A DNA stretch of 64,000 bases from Streptomyces smaragdinus (GCF_009604385.1 NZ_WEGJ01000012.1:1-64000), one strand, 5' to 3'. Positions 25,455 through 43,648 are shown, counted from the first letter of the stretch. Program-made: numbers and translations. Notes: generated by a model not told the origin, from the letters alone.

Positions 25455-25536
25455 CAGCCCGGCCGGCGTTTGAGGCCGAGGCGCGGAGCGCCGATACGGG
25501 GGTCCGGGGGCGGAGCCCCCGAAACCAGCGGCGCGG
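25455..25536. repeat. Streptomyces dispersed intergenic repeat, copy 2
   Basis: Just after the PLD stop, a GGCCGGCGTTTGAGG core is followed by a GC-rich stretch with the hairpin GGGGGC-GGA-GCCCCC (25506-25520). It resembles copy 1 near 7317 and the abundant repeat at gene ends in Streptomyces. The hairpin probably also terminates the PLD transcript. Confidence 0.6.
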
Positions 25537-25550
25537 CGTAAGACGCAAGA

Positions 25551-25587
25551 GGCCCCGTACCACCGGAAGAACCGGCGATACGGGGCC
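25551..25587 (-). terminator. Terminator after tuf
   Basis: A 9-bp stem GGCCCCGTA with TACGGGGCC, 15 bases after the tuf stop; the loop has a further CCGG/CCGG pairing. It could work in both directions for the convergent PLD and tuf genes. Confidence 0.7.
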
Positions 25588-25602
25588 CAGCGAGCCCGAG
25601 GC

Positions 25603-26796
<1,194 letters not shown>

Positions 26797-26958
26797 GGGA
26801 TCCTCCTGTGGAGTGGTTCTGTACGCCTCTACTCATCGGCGCCAGGTGAACTTTTGCTGGGGGCCGGCTGCCGGGACCCCGCCACAGACCCCTCCGGATG
26901 GATACCGGACGGTCTGCGGCGGAATGCCCCGTAAGCCCTTGTGCTACAGCCTAGAGGG

Positions 26959-29079
<2,121 letters not shown>

Positions 29080-29118
29080 GTTGGCTCAGTCTTCTCTCTC
29101 GTATAACGGGGGTGTCGA

Positions 29119-29589
29119 CTACCAGCGGTAGTGCGCGAACGCCTTGTTCGCCTCGGCCATCTTGTGGGTGTCCTCGCGTCGCTTGACGGAGGCGCCCAGA
29201 CCGTTCGAGGCGTCCAGCAGCTCGTTCATGAGGCGCTCGGTCATGGTCTTCTCGCGACGGGCGCGCGAGTAGCCCACGAGCCAGCGCAGCGCCAGCGTCG
29301 AGGAACGGCCGGGCTTGACCTCGACCGGGACCTGGTAGGTCGCGCCACCGACACGGCGGGACTTGACCTCGATGGCCGGCTTGACGTTCTCCAGGGCGCG
29401 CTTGAGCGTGATGACCGGGTCGTTGCCGGTCTTCTCGCGCAGGCCCTCCATGGCGCCGTACACGATGCGCTCGGCGGTGGAGCGCTTGCCGTGCAGCAGC
29501 ACCTTGTTGATCAGCGACGTCACCAGGGGAGAGGCGTAGACCGGGTCGATGATGACCGGGCGCTTCGGGGCGGGGCCCTTACGAGGCAT
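29119..29589 (-). CDS. rpsG: 30S ribosomal protein uS7
   Basis: uS7 starts assembly of the 30S head and lines the E site; in E. coli it represses the str operon. The 156-residue protein begins MPRKGPAPKRPVIIDPVY and has the usual helix LLHGKRSTAERIVYGAME. Only two bases separate it from the rpsL stop, so the genes are translated in tight succession. Confidence 0.97.
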   Translation of the reverse strand: MPRKGPAPKRPVIIDPVYASPLVTSLINKVLLHGKRSTAERIVYGAMEGLREKTGNDPVITLKRALENVKPAIEVKSRRVGGATYQVPVEVKPGRSSTLALRWLVGYSRARREKTMTERLMNELLDASNGLGASVKRREDTHKMAEANKAFAHYRW

Positions 29590-29591
29590 TC

Positions 29592-29963
29592 TTACTTCTC
29601 CTTCTTGGCGCCGTAGCGGGACCGAGCCTGCTTACGGTTCTTGACGCCCTGCGTGTCGAGGGAACCGCGGATGATCTTGTAACGAACACCCGGCAGGTCC
29701 TTCACACGGCCACCACGCACGAGCACGATGGAGTGCTCCTGCAGGTTGTGGCCCTCACCCGGGATGTAGGCCGTGACCTCGATGCCCGAGGTCAGACGCA
29801 CACGCGCGACCTTACGGAGGGCCGAGTTCGGCTTCTTGGGGGTGGTGGTGAACACACGCGTGCAGACGCCGCGGCGCTGGGGGGAACCCTCGAGCGCGGG
29901 CGTCTTGTTCTTCTCGACCTTGTCCTGCCGGCCCTTACGGACCAGCTGCTGGATCGTAGGCAC
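29592..29963 (-). CDS. rpsL: 30S ribosomal protein uS12
   Basis: uS12 monitors decoding in the A site and is the streptomycin target protein. The start is GTG at 29963, after GGAGAAG, giving 123 residues (MPTIQQLVRKGRQ). The resistance-related residues are wild type: Lys43 in TTPKKPNS, Lys88 and Pro91 in RVKDLPGV, so this allele predicts streptomycin sensitivity. The promoter (30195-30223) gives a leader of about 225 bases that contains a hairpin shared with rpsJ. Confidence 0.97.
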   Translation of the reverse strand: MPTIQQLVRKGRQDKVEKNKTPALEGSPQRRGVCTRVFTTTPKKPNSALRKVARVRLTSGIEVTAYIPGEGHNLQEHSIVLVRGGRVKDLPGVRYKIIRGSLDTQGVKNRKQARSRYGAKKEK

Positions 29964-30035
29964 TACTTCTCCGGTTTCTGTGTGCCATCTCGGTACTTCT
30001 AACCTGGGGTTTTGTCCGTGAAGACCGACTGTCCA

Positions 30036-30062
30036 CCGACCCACGCGGTCGGGTGTGTCGCA
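30036..30062 (-). promoter_or_regulatory. Conserved leader hairpin of the rpsL operon
   Basis: This 27-base element is the partner of the rpsJ leader element (26 of 27 bases equal) with the same CCGACC-GCGTG-GGTCGG fold. It lies 73-99 bases upstream of the rpsL GTG, inside the transcript predicted from the promoter at 30195-30223. The rest of the 326-base gap on this side of rpsL holds no gene. Confidence 0.6.
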
Positions 30063-30194
30063 AACCGGTGCCCCTGCTGCTTGGCCGGCAGCGGGGAGTG
30101 TGCACTCGGCTTTTAGGGCGTCACTCCTCGATGTTCCCGCAGCACCCGTAAGAGCGCACGCGAGAACCCGGGGACACCCCAGGCACAAGGTCAG

Positions 30195-30223
30195 AGCGTA
30201 CCTATAGCATCCGCCTGGGTCAA
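30195..30223 (-). promoter_or_regulatory. Promoter of the rpsL-rpsG-fusA operon
   Basis: On the minus strand TTGACC (-35, 30218-30223) and TACGCT (-10, 30195-30200) are 17 bases apart, a good match to the vegetative sigma (HrdB) consensus. Transcription would begin near 30187. Confidence 0.7.
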
Positions 30224-30289
30224 AACGTAATGGGCTCCGGTCGCGCGTACCGGCCACCGGCCCGCTCCCCGGCAGGTCAGAGGGCCGGG

Positions 30290-30811
30290 CTAGAAGTTGC
30301 GGGTGAGGAAGAAAATCAGCCAGAGCGCCATGCCCATGGCACCGATGACGATACCCGTGAGCGCCATACCGTCGCCGCTCTCACCGGTGTGACGGATCTC
30401 GCGGCGGGCCACGAGGCCGGAGATCAGCGCCGGGAGGCCCAGGAAGCCGCAGGTCAGCGGGGTGCCGATCCCGCAGATCAGGGCTGCCACCGCGGCGTTG
30501 TTGGTACGGGACGGCGGGGGCGGCGCCAGGGGGGTCTGCATGCCCCAGCGGGGCATCGCCGGCATCGGGAGCTGGGGCGGCGCCAGGAAGGCCGTCGGCG
30601 CCGGGCCCTGGGGCAGGTCGCCGACCAGGCGGTGCAGATCGGCGTACGTCTGCGCCTCGTACGCCCGGCCCACCCGGTCGTCGTACTCCGTCTTGGTCAG
30701 ACGTCCCTCCGCGAAACCGGCGCGCAGGACGTCGACCGCGCGCTCCCGGTCCGCGTCGGACGCCCGCATGGACGGCGAACCGCCGCCGGGGCCGTACGGC
30801 TGCATGGACAC
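30290..30811 (-). CDS. DUF1707 and DUF4190 domain membrane protein
   Basis: This is a 173-residue protein from a GTG (VSMQPYGPGG) preceded by GGGGGAGG; an ATG two codons on and earlier ATGs are alternatives. The DUF1707 domain (MRASDADRERAVDVLRAGFAEGRL then EYDDRVGRAYEAQTYADL) is a small helical module found widely in actinobacterial membrane proteins. A Pro-rich linker and two hydrophobic helices (about 100-125 and 145-168; AALICGIGTPLTCGFLGLPAL) follow, typical of DUF4190. The function is unknown. It sits alone between rpsL and rpoC on the same strand. Confidence 0.75.
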   Translation of the reverse strand: MSMQPYGPGGGSPSMRASDADRERAVDVLRAGFAEGRLTKTEYDDRVGRAYEAQTYADLHRLVGDLPQGPAPTAFLAPPQLPMPAMPRWGMQTPLAPPPPSRTNNAAVAALICGIGTPLTCGFLGLPALISGLVARREIRHTGESGDGMALTGIVIGAMGMALWLIFFLTRNF

Positions 30812-30921
30812 CTGCGAAGCACCTCCCCCAGTGCCGCGGGGACTCCCCCGCCTCATCGGCCTGCCCACCCGTCCCTCCGGTTAGACGTCCGGGACACCCC
30901 TCGGGGTTCCCCGGCACGCCG

Positions 30922-30959
30922 CAGGGGCGGCCCCGGGCCGAAACCCGGGACCGCCCCTG
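30922..30959 (-). terminator. Terminator after rpoC
   Basis: A 16-bp stem (CAGGGGCGGTCCCGGG with CCCGGGGCCGCCCCTG in the RNA, one G-U pair, six-base loop) begins 16 bases after the rpoC stop. It is among the strongest hairpins in the window. Confidence 0.85.
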
Positions 30960-30975
30960 TGTGAAGCGGGTGACG

Positions 30976-34881
<3,906 letters not shown>

Positions 34882-34940
34882 TATGCGTCAATCCCTCTCA
34901 GGGTCGTGTCAATCAATGGTCTGTACGGGTCCGGGGAGAG

Positions 34941-34968
34941 CCGGCCGGACTTTCCGAAGTCCGGCCGG
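34941..34968 (-). terminator. Hairpin between rpoB and rpoC (attenuator or processing site)
   Basis: A perfect 12-bp stem (CCGGCCGGACTT, loop CGGA, AAGTCCGGCCGG) starts eight bases after the rpoB stop. Because rpoC must be transcribed through it, partial termination or RNase III cleavage is more likely than full termination. Confidence 0.6.
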
Positions 34969-34976
34969 CCAACCCG

Positions 34977-38465
<3,489 letters not shown>

Positions 38466-38998
38466 GAGGGGGTCCTTCCGAGGGCTCGGACTCACTACGC
38501 GCGTACCGGTCCCATGCTCGCGCAAGCCGCACCGAACGCCCAGGTCAGGGCGGCAAAGGCGGCTGTGCTTGAGCTTGGAGATGCCCCTGGTGACGGGCAG
38601 GGAGCAGCTAACAGGCAGCGCAAAGGGTCAGTGTAGCCACTCGGCACACTGATGTCCAGTCCAGGTTCCAGAGATCGGCAGTGCCAACCTCTCCCCTCGT
38701 ATTCCGGCCCGGTCTCCCGGGTCGCACTGCGGTTGCTGCGTGCGGTCCTGCTGTCCGTGCCGCGCCGCCCGTATTGCGCTGCGTGCTGCGCCGCGTTGCT
38801 GCTCTGATGTGCTCGAGCCAGTCATGCCCACTCGAGCACCGGTCCATGCCTCGGATCCGGACCGATGTGACGACCTGAGAATTGCGCGCCGCGTGCGGTT
38901 CGTCAAGGCCCCCCACCTCCGGCCGGGTCTCTCCGGCCGACGTAGATCACCATACAGACCGCCCCGGCACGGGCAAGGACGCTGCGCCAGGAACGCCG
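38466..38998 (-). other. Long rpoB leader and promoter region
   Basis: Together with the rplL terminator this is the largest gap of the window (628 bases from rplL to rpoB). It contains no supported gene; open frames here lack ribosome sites and family resemblance. The best promoter match is at 38878-38906, which would give an untranslated leader of about 400 bases, unusually long, so control at the RNA level is possible. Confidence 0.5.
38878..38906 (-). promoter_or_regulatory. Candidate rpoB promoter
   Basis: TTGACG (-35, 38901-38906), a 17-base spacer and AATTCT (-10, 38878-38883) on the minus strand. The -35 is nearly ideal; the -10 lacks the leading T but keeps the final T. Its position between the rplL terminator and rpoB supports separate transcription of rpoBC. 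Confidence 0.5.
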
Positions 38999-39030
38999 AA
39001 GGGCGACCACCCAACTGGGTGATCGCCCTT
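38999..39030 (-). terminator. Terminator after rplL
   Basis: A 13-15 bp stem (AAGGGCGATCACCCA pairing with TGGGTGGTCGCCCTT, one G-U) begins 64 bases after the rplL stop and ends in CTT. It separates rplJL from rpoBC, fully or partly. Confidence 0.75.
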
Positions 39031-39093
39031 GGTGGGAGCCGTTTCCCGGCGTGCGCCGGGATGGCTCCGAGGTGAGTCAGAAGACTCGCCGGG

Positions 39094-39480
39094 TCACTTG
39101 ACCTCGACGGAGGCGCCGGCGCCCTTGAGGGACTCGGCAGCCTTCTCGGCGGCGTCCTTGGCGACCTTCTCGAGGACGGGCTTCGGGGCGCCGTCCACGA
39201 GGTCCTTGGCCTCCTTCAGGCCGAGCGAGGTGAGCTCGCGCACGACCTTGATGACCTGGATCTTCTTGTCGCCGGCACCGGTGAGGATGACGTCGAACTC
39301 GTCCTGCTCGGCCTCGGCCTCGACAGCGGCGCCACCAGTGGCACCGGCAACCATGACCGGCGCGGCAGCGGCGGCGGTGACGTCGAACTTGTCCTCGAAC
39401 GCCTTCACGAACTCGGAGAGCTCGATGAGGGTCATTTCCTCGAACTGGGCGAGCAGGTCTTCCTGGCTGAGCTTCGCCAT
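39094..39480 (-). CDS. rplL: 50S ribosomal protein bL12 (L7/L12)
   Basis: bL12 forms the flexible stalk that recruits translational GTPases. The 128-residue protein has the N-terminal dimer domain (KLSQEDLLAQFEEMTLIELS), an Ala-rich hinge (about 35-55) and the C-terminal factor-binding domain (KIQVIKVVRELTSLGLKEAK; DLVDGAPKPV). It lies 119 bases after rplJ and is normally made in excess over bL10. Confidence 0.97.
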   Translation of the reverse strand: MAKLSQEDLLAQFEEMTLIELSEFVKAFEDKFDVTAAAAAPVMVAGATGGAAVEAEAEQDEFDVILTGAGDKKIQVIKVVRELTSLGLKEAKDLVDGAPKPVLEKVAKDAAEKAAESLKGAGASVEVK

Positions 39481-39599
39481 GATGGCGGTCCTTCCACTAG
39501 ATCGGCAGGTGCCGTATGTACGGGGTGTGGCGGGCGTACGTCGGGCCCGCTGCGATCCGTCGCGGCCCTCAGGCCGCGGGGATCAGAAAGCGAGCCGAA

Positions 39600-40130
39600 T
39601 TACTCGGCACCGCCCTGCTCGTCCTGCTTGGCACGGAGCGCGTCCACGGTGCGGACGAGCTTCGAGGGCAGGGCCTGGAAGACGGAGGCAGCCATGGACT
39701 GCTTCGCCTTGAAGGCACCGGCCAGCTTGGACAGCAGAACCTCGCGGGACTCGAGGTCCGCAAGCTTCTTGATCTCGTCGGCGGACAGCGCCTTGCCGTC
39801 AAGGACACCGCCCTTGATGACGAGGTTGGGGTTGTCCTTGGCGAAGTCACGCAGACCCTTGGCCGACATCACCGGGTCACCGGTGACGAAGGCAACCGCC
39901 GTCGGACCAGCGAAGTAGTCGTCGAGCGAGGTGATCCCGGCCTCGTTGGCCGCAATCTTGGTCAGCGTGTTCTTCACCACGGCGTACTGGGCGTTCCCAC
40001 CGAGCGAACGGCGCAGCTCCTTGAGCTGTGCCACGGTGAGACCGCGGTACTCGGTCAGCACGGCCGCGTTGGAGCTGCGGAACTTGTCCGTAAGCTCGGC
40101 AACCGCGTTGGCCTTGTCGGGCTTCGCCAT
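39600..40130 (-). CDS. rplJ: 50S ribosomal protein uL10
   Basis: uL10 anchors bL12 dimers to the ribosome; the uL10-bL12 complex represses its own mRNA in several bacteria. It has 176 residues from MAKPDKANAVAELTDKF at 40130, where a GGAAGGAGG ribosome site precedes the ATG. That site can pair with an upstream CCTCCTTCC (40178-40187), so access to it may be controlled. The C-terminal helix region (SREVLLSKLAGAFKAKQ) binds bL12. Confidence 0.97.
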   Translation of the reverse strand: MAKPDKANAVAELTDKFRSSNAAVLTEYRGLTVAQLKELRRSLGGNAQYAVVKNTLTKIAANEAGITSLDDYFAGPTAVAFVTGDPVMSAKGLRDFAKDNPNLVIKGGVLDGKALSADEIKKLADLESREVLLSKLAGAFKAKQSMAASVFQALPSKLVRTVDALRAKQDEQGGAE

Positions 40131-40139
40131 GAGCCTCGG

Positions 40140-40187
40140 CCTCCTTCCGGGTGATTGCGTGACCGCGTGGCCGTCGTCGGAAGGAGG
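40140..40187 (-). promoter_or_regulatory. rplJ leader hairpin hiding the Shine-Dalgarno
   Basis: CCTCCTTCCG (40178-40187) and CGGAAGGAGG (40140-40149), read on the minus strand, form a perfect 10-bp stem with a 28-base loop. The second half contains the rplJ ribosome site, nine bases before the ATG. Closing the stem would block translation. It fits the known autogenous control of uL10 operons. Confidence 0.65.
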
Positions 40188-40204
40188 AGGCTGGAACATA
40201 CGAA

Positions 40205-40231
40205 ACGCCCCGGCGCGGGTGCACGGGGCGT
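40205..40231 (-). promoter_or_regulatory. rplJ leader hairpin 2 (attenuator-like)
   Basis: ACGCCCCG with CGGGGCGT, an 8-bp stem followed in the RNA by TTTCGT, lies 18 bases upstream of the Shine-Dalgarno hairpin. Further upstream, near 40270-40290, the RNA reads GCAGGTGACTGTGG, which may be part of an L10-type leader. No gene lies in this 315-base gap. Confidence 0.45.
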
Positions 40232-40398
40232 CGCTCGACCGAATCCGTACGAGCACGGATCGGGAGTGTCTCCACAGTCACCTGCGCGGGTCGTCCGCTG
40301 TGTGAGCGGATCCTTCGGCCACCGCGTCCGTCGCACTCATCGAGTACGGGGGCACGGCAACGACCTGCGGTCTTTGGCTTCCGGGACAGAGTACGCGA

Positions 40399-40437
40399 CC
40401 GGTCCCGTCCGGAGCAAATCCACCCGGACGGGACCGG
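40399..40437 (-). terminator. Terminator after the lipoprotein gene at 40446
   Basis: A perfect 14-bp inverted repeat (CCGGTCCCGTCCGG with CCGGACGGGACCGG, 11-base loop) starts nine bases after the stop. It isolates the lipoprotein genes from the rplJL leader. Confidence 0.8.
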
Positions 40438-40445
40438 CCGGCGCG

Positions 40446-41318
40446 TCAGCTCTGGGTGGCGGTCTTGGACAGGTCCATGACCTCGGCGGCCGGCGGCGTC
40501 TCGACCGTGACGGGGACGTTGATCTCACCGAACACGATGGTCATGTCGATCGGCCCCTTCTTCGTCTCGGAGCGGGTGCGGACCTGCTTGGTCTGGGACT
40601 TGCCGTCGATCCACATGTCCATCGTCAGCTTGTCCGCGCCGAGGTCCTCGTACTCCTTGAGGCTCTTCTCGTGCTTGGCGCGCGTCTTGGGGTCCTCGCC
40701 CTTGAACGTCTCGCGGATCTGGTCCAGGGTCACCGTGCCCGTGTAGTGGGTGGTCTGCACCCCGCCGATCTTCTCCTCGCCGACCTTCTTCAGGTCCTTG
40801 GAGGCGGTCATGCTCTCGGCCTCGCCGGTGGGGTCCGTCCCCGCGCCCGCGCCGGAGAACGGGTCCTCGCCCTCGCCCAGCGTGGTCAGGTTGACCTTGA
40901 GCCAGGTCTTGCCGTCCTCGGACGGCTGGCCGTCGGCCTTCATGAACATGGCCTTGTCGACAACCCGGATCTCGAAGGTGCCGGCCTCGGTGCCCATGCC
41001 GCCCTTCATCTTCATCGACATGAGGGACTTCTCCATGTCGATCGCGGCGTCCGCCTCGAACGGGCCGTCCGGGGTCTTGCCCTTCATCGTGAACGTCATG
41101 GACTTGATGTCCTTGTTGTTCTTCACGGCCTTCTGGATGGCAACGGCCGGCGAGACCTCGACGGCGCCGTTGTTGCCGCCGCCGTTCTCGCTGTTGCTGC
41201 TGCTTCCCGTCTTCTTCTTGCCGCCCGACGACGAGTCGTCGTTGCAGGCGACGGCGCCTCCCGCCAGAAGTGCGCCGGCCAGCAGGGCCGCAGCGGCCTT
41301 CGTACGGATGACAGACAT
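40446..41318 (-). CDS. Lipoprotein, LolA/LprG-like (paralogue 1)
   Basis: This is a 290-residue predicted lipoprotein starting MSVIRTKAAAALLAGALLAG with a lipobox ending GAVAC, then a Ser/Gly/Lys linker. The mature part alternates beta strands with paired phrases (SMTFTMKGKTPDG, THYTGTVTLDQI, DMWIDGKSQTKQVRT) as in the LppX/LprAFG and LolA-like folds that bind lipids. It is a diverged copy of the next upstream gene. In actinobacteria such pairs often sit between rplA and rplJ. Lipid transport or envelope sensing is inference. Confidence 0.75.
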   Translation of the reverse strand: MSVIRTKAAAALLAGALLAGGAVACNDDSSSGGKKKTGSSSNSENGGGNNGAVEVSPAVAIQKAVKNNKDIKSMTFTMKGKTPDGPFEADAAIDMEKSLMSMKMKGGMGTEAGTFEIRVVDKAMFMKADGQPSEDGKTWLKVNLTTLGEGEDPFSGAGAGTDPTGEAESMTASKDLKKVGEEKIGGVQTTHYTGTVTLDQIRETFKGEDPKTRAKHEKSLKEYEDLGADKLTMDMWIDGKSQTKQVRTRSETKKGPIDMTIVFGEINVPVTVETPPAAEVMDLSKTATQS

Positions 41319-41436
41319 GGGATGTCCCCCCACAGAGTGCTGTTCTCAGGAATTTCTCATTTGCCGAACAACACCGTAGCCGAGCCGTCCGACACCCCGG
41401 CCCGGGGGCCGACCCGTCGAACGGCCCGGCGGGCGG

Positions 41437-42246
41437 TTACTGGCCGGCCCGCATGAGCTCCTCGAGCGTGGCGGTCTCGGCGGCCGGGGGCACCTCGAGG
41501 GCGAAGCCGTCGCCGTAGCCGGTGATGTCGGTGGTCTCCTTCATCGCGCCCTTGGCGGTCCTGGCGGACTTCACCGTACGGACCGCCAGGTCGTCGTCGC
41601 CGATCCAGACGTCGAGGGTGACCTTCTTGATCCCGCCGTCCTTCTGCTCCGCGACCCAGTCGTCGCGGTCCTTCGCGGAGATCCCCTCGAGCTTCGCCTT
41701 CGCCAGCTTCGCCACGTCCACGGTGCCCGTGTAGTGGTCGGTGTCCTGGCCGGCGATCTGCTCGCTGCCCGCCTTCTTCAGGTCGCCGGCGGTCGACAGG
41801 GCGGCGATCAGGACCTCGGGGCCGTACGTGGGGAGGCTGCCGGGCTCGTCGGGGGCGCTCTCCTCGCCGCCCAGCTTCAGCCACTTCTTGCCGTTCAGCT
41901 GGGAGGCGTCCATCTCCATGTAGAGCGCGTCCTTGCCGACCATCAGCCGGGTCTCGCCGTCGGCGCCGGCCGTCTTGACCCACTCCGGGTCGCCGGGCTT
42001 GCGCATCACCAGGTCCGTGCCCTCGGAGCCGGCCTTCCAGCTGGTCCTGCCCTCGCCGAGGGTCTTGCCGTCCTCCGGGTCCTCGGTGACCACCTCGACC
42101 TCGGCGGAGCTCTTCTGGGACACCGCGGCGACGGCCGCCGCGAGGGCGTCGGCCGGGTTCTGCTCCGAGTCGCCGCCGCACGCGGTGAGCGGCAGGGTCA
42201 GGGCCGCGGCACAGGCGGCGAGAACCATGGGGCGGGATATACGCAT
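41437..42246 (-). CDS. Lipoprotein, LolA/LprG-like (paralogue 2)
   Basis: This 269-residue lipoprotein starts MRISRPMVLAACAAALTL and carries the lipobox LTAC (then GGDSEQ). It shares layout and motifs with the downstream gene: DTDHYTGTVDVAKL, LDVWIGDDDLAVRTVKS, and an ending rich in PPAAETATLEEL. The pair arose by duplication; the 118-base gap holds GC-rich palindromes but no clear promoter. Family placement rests on the repeated strand pattern and is less certain than the lipoprotein call. Confidence 0.75.
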   Translation of the reverse strand: MRISRPMVLAACAAALTLPLTACGGDSEQNPADALAAAVAAVSQKSSAEVEVVTEDPEDGKTLGEGRTSWKAGSEGTDLVMRKPGDPEWVKTAGADGETRLMVGKDALYMEMDASQLNGKKWLKLGGEESAPDEPGSLPTYGPEVLIAALSTAGDLKKAGSEQIAGQDTDHYTGTVDVAKLAKAKLEGISAKDRDDWVAEQKDGGIKKVTLDVWIGDDDLAVRTVKSARTAKGAMKETTDITGYGDGFALEVPPAAETATLEELMRAGQ

Positions 42247-42355
42247 GAGGGACCCGTCTTCTTGCATAAGTGCGGAATAAGAGATTCTGGTTTACCCGGG
42301 ACAGTAGCCGACGCGCCGGTACGGCGGGGTCCGGGTGTGCTCGTACGCATACGAA

Positions 42356-42403
42356 AAGGTCCGGACCCGGACCCCCGTGACAGGGGGTACGGGTCCGGAC
42401 CTT
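42356..42403 (-). terminator. Terminator after rplA
   Basis: A perfect 13-bp outer stem (AAGGTCCGGACCC with GGGTCCGGACCTT) encloses a second CCCCC/GGGGG pairing. It begins 18 bases after the rplA stop. Confidence 0.85.
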
Positions 42404-42420
42404 CAGGCGTGAACCGGCGC

Positions 42421-43137
42421 TCAGACGAGCGGCTCCTCCGAGAGGAGGTTGCGCGTGCGGTTCGGGTCGACCGGGATGCCGGGGCCCATCGTGGTGGTGA
42501 TGGTGGCCTTCTTGATGTAGCGGCCCTTGGCGGCCGACGGCTTCAGCCGGAGGATCTCGTCCAGCGCCGCGGCGTAGTTCTCCACCAGCTGCTCCTCGCC
42601 GAACGACGACTTGCCGATGATGAAGTGCAGGTTGGAGTGCTTGTCGGTGCGGAACTCGATCTTGCCGCCCTTGATCTCGGTCACGGCCTTGGCCACGTCC
42701 GGGGTCACGGTGCCGGTCTTCGGGTTCGGCATCAGGCCACGGGGGCCCAGCACGCGGCCGAGGCGGCCGACCTTGCCCATCAGGTCCGGGGTGGCGACGA
42801 CGGCGTCGAAGTCCAGCCGGCCCTTGGAGACCTCGTCGATCAGTTCGTCGGAGCCGACGATGTCGGCGCCCGCGGCCTCCGCGGCCGCAGCACGGTCACC
42901 GGTCGCGAAGACCAGGACCCGGGCGGTCTTGCCGGTGCCGTGCGGAAGGTTCACGGTGCCACGGACCATCTGGTCGGCCTTGCGCGGGTCGATGCCCAGG
43001 CGGAAGGCGACCTCGACGGTGCCGTCGAACTTGGTGGCGGAGGTTTCCTTGGCGAGGCGGATGGCCTCGAGGGGGGCGTACTGCTTGTCACGGTCGATCT
43101 TGGCGTCGGCCGCGCGGAGAGTCTTGCTGCGCTTCAC
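42421..43137 (-). CDS. rplA: 50S ribosomal protein uL1
   Basis: uL1 forms the mobile L1 stalk that releases E-site tRNA; in E. coli it represses rplKA. The start is a GTG at 43137 behind GCAGGAG, giving 238 residues (MKRSKTLRAADAKIDRDKQ). Two-domain features are complete: LGPRGLMPNPKTGTVTPDV and the C-terminal TITTTMGPGIPVDPNR. It follows rplK after 76 bases. Confidence 0.96.
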   Translation of the reverse strand: MKRSKTLRAADAKIDRDKQYAPLEAIRLAKETSATKFDGTVEVAFRLGIDPRKADQMVRGTVNLPHGTGKTARVLVFATGDRAAAAEAAGADIVGSDELIDEVSKGRLDFDAVVATPDLMGKVGRLGRVLGPRGLMPNPKTGTVTPDVAKAVTEIKGGKIEFRTDKHSNLHFIIGKSSFGEEQLVENYAAALDEILRLKPSAAKGRYIKKATITTTMGPGIPVDPNRTRNLLSEEPLV

Positions 43138-43213
43138 TGCGTTCTCCTGCTGTGTCTCGGAGTCGTGGTCCACGGACCAGCGCTTGGTCCTGCCACGGAG
43201 GGGGTGGGGAGTG

Positions 43214-43648
43214 TCAGCCTTCGACCGTGATGCCCATGGAACGGGCGGTGCCGGCGATGATCTTCGACGCGGCGTCGATGTCGTTGGCGTTGAGGTCGGG
43301 CATCTTGGTCTCGGCGATCTGGCGGACCTGGTCGGCCGTGATCTTGGCGACCTTGGTCTTGTGCGGCTCGCCGGAGCCCTTCTCCACACCCGCGGCCTTG
43401 AGGATCAGCTTCGCGGCCGGCGGGGTCTTCGTCACGAAGGTGAAGGAGCGGTCCTCGTAGACCGTGATCTCCACCGGCACGACCATGCCACGCTGCGACT
43501 CGGTCGCGGCGTTGTAGGCCTTGCAGAACTCCATGATGTTGACGCCGTGCTGACCGAGCGCGGGGCCGACCGGCGGAGCCGGGTTGGCCGCGCCGGCCTG
43601 GATCTGGAGCTTGATGAGCCCCGTGACCTTCTTCTTCTTGGGAGGCAT
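43214..43648 (-). CDS. rplK: 50S ribosomal protein uL11
   Basis: uL11 shapes the GTPase-associated centre, triggers RelA and is the thiostrepton target region. The 144-residue start at 43648 ([19 protein letters not shown]) is preferred over 19 earlier open codons. The proline-rich N-terminal segment [18 protein letters not shown] is intact. The upstream RNA has a CTCGCG-GTGAT-CGCGAG hairpin (43716-43732) that could belong to L1-type feedback. Confidence 0.96.

Noticed and set aside
29820..29860. Resistance alleles in rpsL or rpoB
   Set aside because: Lys43, Lys88 and Pro91 of uS12 and the rifampicin-region residues of RpoB are all the common wild-type ones.
29592..30257. Long form of rpsL with about 98 extra N-terminal codons
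   Set aside because: The extra codons cover the promoter and leader; a GTG with a good ribosome site gives the standard 123 residues.
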